Below are positions 58,902 through 64,000 of a stretch of DNA of 64,000 nt, one piece after another. A program made the position numbers and the translations under genes. Below the pieces are notes generated by a model. That model was not told the DNA's origin, searched no databases, and worked only from the letters and a program-made list of their open reading frames with translations. Source of the DNA: Streptomyces diastatochromogenes (GTDB taxonomy: Bacteria > Actinomycetota > Actinomycetes > Streptomycetales > Streptomycetaceae); assembly GCF_002242805.1 (NCBI RefSeq), contig NZ_MCGQ01000005.1:127566-191565 (forward strand), given 5' to 3'. Positions within the stretch are counted from its first letter, which is position 1, and every line of letters starts with the position of its first letter.

Positions 58902-60989
58902 GTGAGCACCAAGCCGACCACCACAGACCTTGAGTGGACCGAGCTGGACCAGCGGGCCGTGGACACCGCCCGCGTCCTGGCCGCCGACGCCGTACAGAAG
59001 GTCGGCAACGGCCATCCCGGTACGGCGATGAGCCTGGCTCCGGCCGCCTACACCCTCTTCCAGAAGGTGATGCGGCACGACCCGGCCGACCCGGAGTGGG
59101 TCGCCCGCGACCGCTTCGTGCTGTCCGCCGGTCACTCGTCCCTGACCCTCTACACGCAGCTCTTCCTGGCCGGCTTCGGCCTGGAGCTGGACGACCTGAA
59201 GTCCTTCCGCACCTGGGGCTCGAAGACCCCGGGCCACCCGGAGTACGGGCACACCAAGGGTGTCGAGACCACCACGGGCCCGCTGGGCCAGGGTGTCGCC
59301 AACGCGGTGGGCATGGCCATGGCCGCCCGCTACGAGCGCGGTCTGTTCGACCCGGACGCCCCGCAGGGCGAGTCCCCCTTCGACCACTTCATCTACTGCA
59401 TCGCCGGTGACGGCTGCCTGCAGGAGGGCATCTCCGCCGAGGCGTCCTCGCTCGCCGGCCACCAGGAGCTGGGCAACCTGATCCTGCTGTGGGACGACAA
59501 CCACATCTCGATCGAGGGCGACACCGAGACGGCCGTCTCCGAGGACACCGCCAAGCGGTACGAGGCCTACGGCTGGCACGTGCAGCGGATCGCCCCGAAG
59601 CCGGACGGCGACCTCGACCCGCACGCCATCTACAACGCGATCGAGGCCGCGAAGAAGGTGACGGACAAGCCGTCCTTCATCGCGATGCGCTCGATCATCG
59701 CCTGGCCGGCCCCGAACGCGCAGAACACCGAGGCCGCACACGGCTCGGCGCTGGGCGACGACGAGGTCGCGGCCACCAAGCGCGTCCTCGGCTTCGACCC
59801 GGAGCAGTCCTTCGAGGTCTCCGACGAGGTGCTGGGCCACACCCGCCAGGCCGTCGAGCGCGGCCGTGAGTTCAAGGCGGAGTGGGAGAAGTCCTTCCAG
59901 CTCTGGCGCGACAACAACACCGAGCGCGCGGCCGAGTTCGACCGCATCAGCGCGGGCGAGCTGCCCACCGGCTGGGAGGAGAAGCTCCCGGTCTTCGAGC
60001 CGGGCAAGGGCATCGCGACGCGTGCCGCCTCCGGCAAGGTGCTGCAGGCGCTGGGCGCGATCGTCCCCGAGCTGTGGGGCGGCTCCGCCGACCTCGCCGG
60101 GTCGAACAACACGACCATCGACAAGGAGAGCTCGTTCCTGCCGGCGGACAACCCGCTGCCGGAGGCGGACCCGTACGGCCGCACCATCCACTTCGGTATC
60201 CGCGAGCACTCCATGGCCGCGGAGATGAACGGCATCACGCTGCACGGCAACACCCGTGTCTACGGCGGTACGTTCCTCGTCTTCTCCGACTACATGCGCA
60301 ACGCGGTGCGCCTGTCGGCCCTGATGCACCTGCCGGTGACGTACGTGTGGACGCACGACTCCATCGGTCTGGGCGAGGACGGCCCGACCCACCAGCCCAT
60401 CGAGCACCTGGCCTCGCTGCGCGCGATCCCCGGTCTGAACGTCGTCCGCCCCGCGGACGCCAACGAGACCGCGATCGCCTGGCGCGAGATCCTCAAGCGC
60501 TACACCAAGGAGTTCGGCAAGGGCGCCCCGCACGGCCTCGCGCTGACCCGCCAGGGTGTGCCGGTCTACGAGCCGAACGACGAGGCCGCGCGCGGTGGTT
60601 ACGTGCTGTTCGAGGCCGACGGCGGCGAGCCGCAGGTGATCCTGATCGCCACCGGTTCCGAGGTGCACGTGGCCGTCGAGGCGCGCGAGCAGCTGCAGGC
60701 CGAGGGTGTGCCGACGCGGGTCGTGTCCATGCCGTCGGTGGAGTGGTTCGAGGAGCAGGACCAGGGGTACCGGGACTCCGTGCTGCCGCCGTCCGTGAAG
60801 GCCCGTGTCTCCGTCGAGGCGGGCATCGGCCTCACCTGGCACAAGTACGTCGGGGACGCCGGCCGCATCGTTTCCCTGGAGCACTTCGGTGCTTCCGCGG
60901 ACGGCAAGGTCCTCTTCCGCGAGTACGGCTTCACTGCCGAGAACGTGGCCGCGAAGGCGCGGGAATCCCTCGCCGACACTCAGCGCTGA
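58902..60989 (+). CDS. tkt: Transketolase
   Basis: A 695-residue thiamine-diphosphate enzyme of the non-oxidative pentose-phosphate pathway. It has GNGHPGTAMSLAPAAYTLFQ near residue 35, the ThDP motif AGDGCLQEGISAEASSLAGH with DDNHISIEGDTE, IREHSMAAEMNGITLHGN and the C-terminal SVEAGIGLTWHKYVG. GTG 58902 is the start; GAGGAG lies about 12 nt upstream, a long spacing. First gene of tkt-tal-zwf-opcA. Confidence 0.95.
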   Translation: MSTKPTTTDLEWTELDQRAVDTARVLAADAVQKVGNGHPGTAMSLAPAAYTLFQKVMRHDPADPEWVARDRFVLSAGHSSLTLYTQLFLAGFGLELDDLKSFRTWGSKTPGHPEYGHTKGVETTTGPLGQGVANAVGMAMAARYERGLFDPDAPQGESPFDHFIYCIAGDGCLQEGISAEASSLAGHQELGNLILLWDDNHISIEGDTETAVSEDTAKRYEAYGWHVQRIAPKPDGDLDPHAIYNAIEAAKKVTDKPSFIAMRSIIAWPAPNAQNTEAAHGSALGDDEVAATKRVLGFDPEQSFEVSDEVLGHTRQAVERGREFKAEWEKSFQLWRDNNTERAAEFDRISAGELPTGWEEKLPVFEPGKGIATRAASGKVLQALGAIVPELWGGSADLAGSNNTTIDKESSFLPADNPLPEADPYGRTIHFGIREHSMAAEMNGITLHGNTRVYGGTFLVFSDYMRNAVRLSALMHLPVTYVWTHDSIGLGEDGPTHQPIEHLASLRAIPGLNVVRPADANETAIAWREILKRYTKEFGKGAPHGLALTRQGVPVYEPNDEAARGGYVLFEADGGEPQVILIATGSEVHVAVEAREQLQAEGVPTRVVSMPSVEWFEEQDQGYRDSVLPPSVKARVSVEAGIGLTWHKYVGDAGRIVSLEHFGASADGKVLFREYGFTAENVAAKARESLADTQR

Positions 60990-61022
60990 CGCTCATATAC
61001 GACACGTAGGAGATGTAATTCC

Positions 61023-62141
61023 ATGACAGACGCACTCAAGCGCCTCTCCGAGGAAGGCGTCGCGATCTGGCTGGACGACCTGTCGCGCAAGCGGATCACG
61101 TCCGGCAACCTCGCCGAACTGATCGACCAGCAGCACGTCGTGGGCGTCACCACCAACCCGACGATCTTCCAGAAGGCGATCAGCAGCGGCGACGGCTACG
61201 AGCAGCAGCTCGCGGACCTCGCCGCCCGCAAGGTCACGGTCGAAGAGGCCATCCGCATGATCACCACGGCGGACGTCCGCGACGCCGCCGACATCCTGCG
61301 CCCCGTCTTCGACTCCACCGACGGCCAGGACGGCCGGGTCTCCATCGAGGTCGACCCGCGGCTGGCCCACAACACCCGGGCGACCGTCGCCGAGGCCAAG
61401 CAGCTGGCCTGGCTGGTCGACCGCCCGAACACCCTGATCAAGATCCCGGCCACCAAGGCGGGTCTGCCGGCGATCGCCGAGACGATCGGCAACGGGATCA
61501 GCGTCAACGTCACGCTGATCTTCTCCCTGGAGCGCTACCGCGCGGTCATGGACGCCTACATCACGGGCCTGGAGAAGGCGCGCGAGAAGGGCCTGGACCT
61601 CTCCCTGATCCACTCCGTGGCGTCCTTCTTCGTGTCCCGCGTGGACACCGAGATCGACAAGCGGCTGAACGCCCTCGGCACCGACGAGGCCAAGGCGCTG
61701 CGCGGCAAGGCCGCCGTCGCCAACGCGCGCCTCGCCTACCAGGCGTACGAGGAGGTCTTCTCCTCCGACCGCTGGAGCGCGCTGGAGAACGCGGGCGCCA
61801 ACAAGCAGCGTCCGCTGTGGGCGTCGACCGGCGTGAAGGACCCGGCCTACCAGGACACCATGTACGTGACGGACCTGGTCGCGCCGAACACGGTCAACAC
61901 CATGCCGGAGGCCACCCTGGAGGCCACCGAGGACCACGGCGAGATCACCGGCGACACCGTCGCCGGCACCTACGGGCAGGCGCGCGCCGACCTCGACGCG
62001 CTGGAGAAGCTCGGGATCTCGTACGACGACGTCGTCCAGGTGCTGGAGGACGAGGGCGTCGAGAAGTTCGAGGCGTCCTGGAACGACCTGCTGAAGTCGA
62101 CCGAGGCGGAGCTGCAGCGCCTCGCTCCCTCGGAGGGCTGA
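61023..62141 (+). CDS. tal: Transaldolase
   Basis: A 372-residue class I aldolase of the actinobacterial TalB/Tal-like long subfamily. It has [20 protein letters not shown] near residue 40 and the Schiff-base Lys in [14 protein letters not shown]. It follows tkt by 33 bp with GGAG before ATG 61023. It moves a dihydroxyacetone unit between sugar phosphates. The zwf start lies just after its stop (1-bp gap). Confidence 0.95.
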   Translation: MTDALKRLSEEGVAIWLDDLSRKRITSGNLAELIDQQHVVGVTTNPTIFQKAISSGDGYEQQLADLAARKVTVEEAIRMITTADVRDAADILRPVFDSTDGQDGRVSIEVDPRLAHNTRATVAEAKQLAWLVDRPNTLIKIPATKAGLPAIAETIGNGISVNVTLIFSLERYRAVMDAYITGLEKAREKGLDLSLIHSVASFFVSRVDTEIDKRLNALGTDEAKALRGKAAVANARLAYQAYEEVFSSDRWSALENAGANKQRPLWASTGVKDPAYQDTMYVTDLVAPNTVNTMPEATLEATEDHGEITGDTVAGTYGQARADLDALEKLGISYDDVVQVLEDEGVEKFEASWNDLLKSTEAELQRLAPSEG

Positions 62142-62142
62142 T

Positions 62143-63681
62143 TTGTCACCCCTTGCTGGTTCCGGAGCGAACCCGCTTCGTGACCCCGCCGACCGACGGC
62201 TCCCGCGTATCGCGGGGCCGTCGGGCCTGGTGATCTTCGGCGTCACGGGCGACCTGTCCCGCAAGAAGCTGATGCCCGCGGTGTACGACCTCGCGAACCG
62301 GGGTCTGCTGCCGCCGGGCTTCTCCCTGGTGGGCTTCGCCCGCCGTGAGTGGGAGCACGAGGACTTCGCAGCCGAGGTCCACGACGCCGTCAAGGCGCAC
62401 GCCCGTACGCCGTTCCGTGAGGAGGTCTGGCAGCAGCTCATCCAGGGGATGCGCTTCGTCCAGGGCACCTTCGACGACGACGACGCCTTCGAGCGGCTGC
62501 GCGCCACCATCGAGGAGCTGGACAAGGCACAGGGCACGGGCGGCAACTTCGCCTTCTACCTGTCGGTGCCGCCGCGCTCCTTCCCCGTGGTCATCCAGCA
62601 GCTGAAGAAGCACGGACTGACCGACCAGACCGGCGGTTCCTGGCGCCGCGCGGTCATCGAGAAGCCGTTCGGCCACGACCTGGAGTCGGCCGAGGAGCTG
62701 AACAAGGTCGTGCACGAGGTGTTCGAGCCGGACCAGGTGTTCCGGATCGACCACTACCTCGGCAAGGAGACCGTCCAGAACATACTGGCGCTGCGCTTCG
62801 CCAACACGATGTTCGAGCCGATCTGGAACCGGTCCTTCGTGGACCATGTGCAGATCACCATGGCCGAGGACATCGGCGTCGGCGGCCGCGCCGGCTACTA
62901 CGACGGCATCGGCGCCGCCCGTGACGTCATCCAGAACCACCTGCTCCAGCTGCTCGCGCTGACCGCGATGGAGGAGCCCGCCTCCTTCGACGCGGACGCG
63001 CTGGCCGCCGAGAAGACCAAGGTGCTCGGCGCCGTCCGGCTGCCGAGGGACCTCGGCCGCAGCACCGTCCGCGGCCAGTACGCGGCGGGCTGGCAGGGCG
63101 GCGAGAAGGTCATCGGCTACCTCGAAGAGGACGGCATCGACCCCAAGTCGAAGACCGACACCTACGCGGCCGTGAAGCTGGAGATCGACAACCGCCGCTG
63201 GGCGGGCGTCCCCTTCTATCTGCGCACCGGCAAGCGCCTCGGCCGCCGCGTCACCGAGATCGCCGTCGTCTTCCAGCGGGCGCCGCACTCCCCCTTCGAC
63301 CACACGGCGACGGAGGAGCTGGGCTCGAACGCGGTGGTCATCCGCGTCCAGCCGGACGAGGGCATCACGGTCCGCTTCGGCTCGAAGGTGCCGGGCACCT
63401 CGATGGAGATCCGGGACGTGTCCATGGACTTCGCCTACGGCGAGTCCTTCACGGAGTCCAGCCCGGAGGCCTACGAGCGGCTGATCCTGGACGTGCTGCT
63501 GGGCGACGCCAACCTCTTCCCGCGCACGGAGGAGGTCGAGCTGTCCTGGAAGATCCTCGACCCGATCGAGTCGTACTGGGACAAGCACGGCAGGCCCGCG
63601 CAGTACCCGTCGGGCACCTGGGGCCCCGCCGAGGCGGACGAGATGCTCGGACGAGACGGACGGAGCTGGCGCCGGCCATGA
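62143..63681 (+). CDS. zwf: Glucose-6-phosphate 1-dehydrogenase
   Basis: A 512-residue enzyme that oxidises glucose 6-phosphate with NADP+. It has the coenzyme motif GVTGDLSRKKLMPAV, the substrate-binding RIDHYLGKETVQNI with the catalytic His, and EKPFGHDLESAEEL. The start is TTG 62143 with GGAGGG 5 nt upstream, one base after the tal stop. Its stop overlaps opcA by 4 nt. It supplies NADPH, and entry to the operon's pathway. Confidence 0.95.
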   Translation: MSPLAGSGANPLRDPADRRLPRIAGPSGLVIFGVTGDLSRKKLMPAVYDLANRGLLPPGFSLVGFARREWEHEDFAAEVHDAVKAHARTPFREEVWQQLIQGMRFVQGTFDDDDAFERLRATIEELDKAQGTGGNFAFYLSVPPRSFPVVIQQLKKHGLTDQTGGSWRRAVIEKPFGHDLESAEELNKVVHEVFEPDQVFRIDHYLGKETVQNILALRFANTMFEPIWNRSFVDHVQITMAEDIGVGGRAGYYDGIGAARDVIQNHLLQLLALTAMEEPASFDADALAAEKTKVLGAVRLPRDLGRSTVRGQYAAGWQGGEKVIGYLEEDGIDPKSKTDTYAAVKLEIDNRRWAGVPFYLRTGKRLGRRVTEIAVVFQRAPHSPFDHTATEELGSNAVVIRVQPDEGITVRFGSKVPGTSMEIRDVSMDFAYGESFTESSPEAYERLILDVLLGDANLFPRTEEVELSWKILDPIESYWDKHGRPAQYPSGTWGPAEADEMLGRDGRSWRRP

Positions 63682-64000
63682 AGATAGACCTGACCGGCAC
63701 CACCGCCGGCAAGATCAACAAGGCGCTCGTCAAGGGCCGCCGGGCCATCGGCACCCCCGCCGTGGGCATGGTCCTGACCCTCGTCATCGTCACCGACGAG
63801 GAGAACGCCTACGACGCCCTCAAGGCCGCCAACGACGCGTCGCGCGAGCACCCCTCGCGCACGCTGGTGGTCATCAAGCGCGTCTCCCGCTCCCCGCGCG
63901 ACCGTACGTCGTCCCGGCTGGACGCCGAGGTGCGGGTGGGCGCGGACGCGGGCACCGGAGAGACGGTGGTGCTGCGGCTGTACGGCGAGGTGTCCGACCA
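63678..64000 (+). CDS. opcA: OpcA, G6P dehydrogenase assembly protein, partial
   Basis: The first 107 residues are visible (MKIDLTGTTAGKINKALVKG, then GTPAVGMVLTLVIVTDEENA). This N-terminus and its position directly after zwf with a 4-nt overlap identify OpcA, the redox-sensitive partner that activates G6P dehydrogenase in actinobacteria and cyanobacteria. The C-terminal part is beyond the window. Confidence 0.92.
   Translation, partial: MKIDLTGTTAGKINKALVKGRRAIGTPAVGMVLTLVIVTDEENAYDALKAANDASREHPSRTLVVIKRVSRSPRDRTSSRLDAEVRVGADAGTGETVVLRLYGEVSD

Noticed and set aside
1..64000. CRISPR array, prophage or insertion sequence
   Set aside because: No regularly spaced repeat arrays, integrase, transposase or phage structural genes were seen.

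Overview
The window is a contiguous piece of a high-GC actinobacterial chromosome, almost certainly Streptomyces. Evidence: strong G/C third-position bias, many GTG (and some TTG) starts, long chains of 4-nt ATGA/GTGA start-stop overlaps, carbohydrate ABC importers with two permeases but no dedicated ATPase (Streptomyces share one, MsiK), Streptomyces-type families (DUF6010-like, DUF3618-like, TIGR03086), a SigE-family sigma factor, and a suf operon headed by a SufR-type repressor. No phage, insertion sequence or CRISPR array is visible.

Left part (1-18.7 kb): carbohydrate uptake and uronate/sugar-acid catabolism. A leftward unit holds two sugar ABC permeases and a secreted pectate lyase (cut by the window edge), preceded by paired LacI-type palindromes. 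Next to it is a leftward, translationally coupled GntR/FadR-type regulator - DapA-family aldolase/dehydratase - IlvD/Edd sugar-acid dehydratase unit. After a stretch of household and hypothetical genes (MBL hydrolase, ABM-like protein, TIGR03086 protein, DUF6010-like membrane protein, MFS exporter) come 5-dehydro-4-deoxyglucarate dehydratase (kdgD) coupled to an unknown TIM-barrel-like protein, divergent from a uronate dehydrogenase (udh). Together these suggest pectin to galacturonate to aldarate to 2-oxoglutarate semialdehyde. A DeoR repressor, a polyol-type ABC importer and a zinc alcohol dehydrogenase follow.

Middle (18.7-44.8 kb): a CHAT-protease fragment and a frameshifted remnant, a double-TerD protein, a CPBP protease divergent from a NarL-type two-component pair, a TetR/MFS efflux pair around a long inverted repeat, and a GntR/ACC-deaminase operon. 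Then comes the most interesting locus: a TROVE/Ro60 (Rsr) protein gene preceded by three tandem Y-RNA-like genes on the same strand. Two of the RNAs carry a circularly permuted tRNA-like domain and the third replaces it with a simple hairpin. Beyond are a PhoX-type phosphatase with a PHO-box-like repeat, a secreted endonuclease/phosphatase-fold protein, an ArsR/SRPBCC pair, small hypothetical genes, dapA, a SigE-family sigma factor with a membrane beta-propeller-like partner, dapD, a TetR/SMR efflux pair and an AbfB-domain membrane protein.

Right part (44.8-64 kb): the complete leftward Fe-S assembly operon sufR-sufB-sufD-Rieske-sufC-sufS-sufU-sufT with a CAAC-N6-GTTG operator on the sufR start; an AAC(3)-family protein; an ABC exporter coupled upstream of ctaA (heme A synthase); a nucleotidyltransferase; an amidohydrolase; ctaB (heme O synthase); and a rightward pentose-phosphate operon tkt-tal-zwf-opcA, with opcA cut by the window end.
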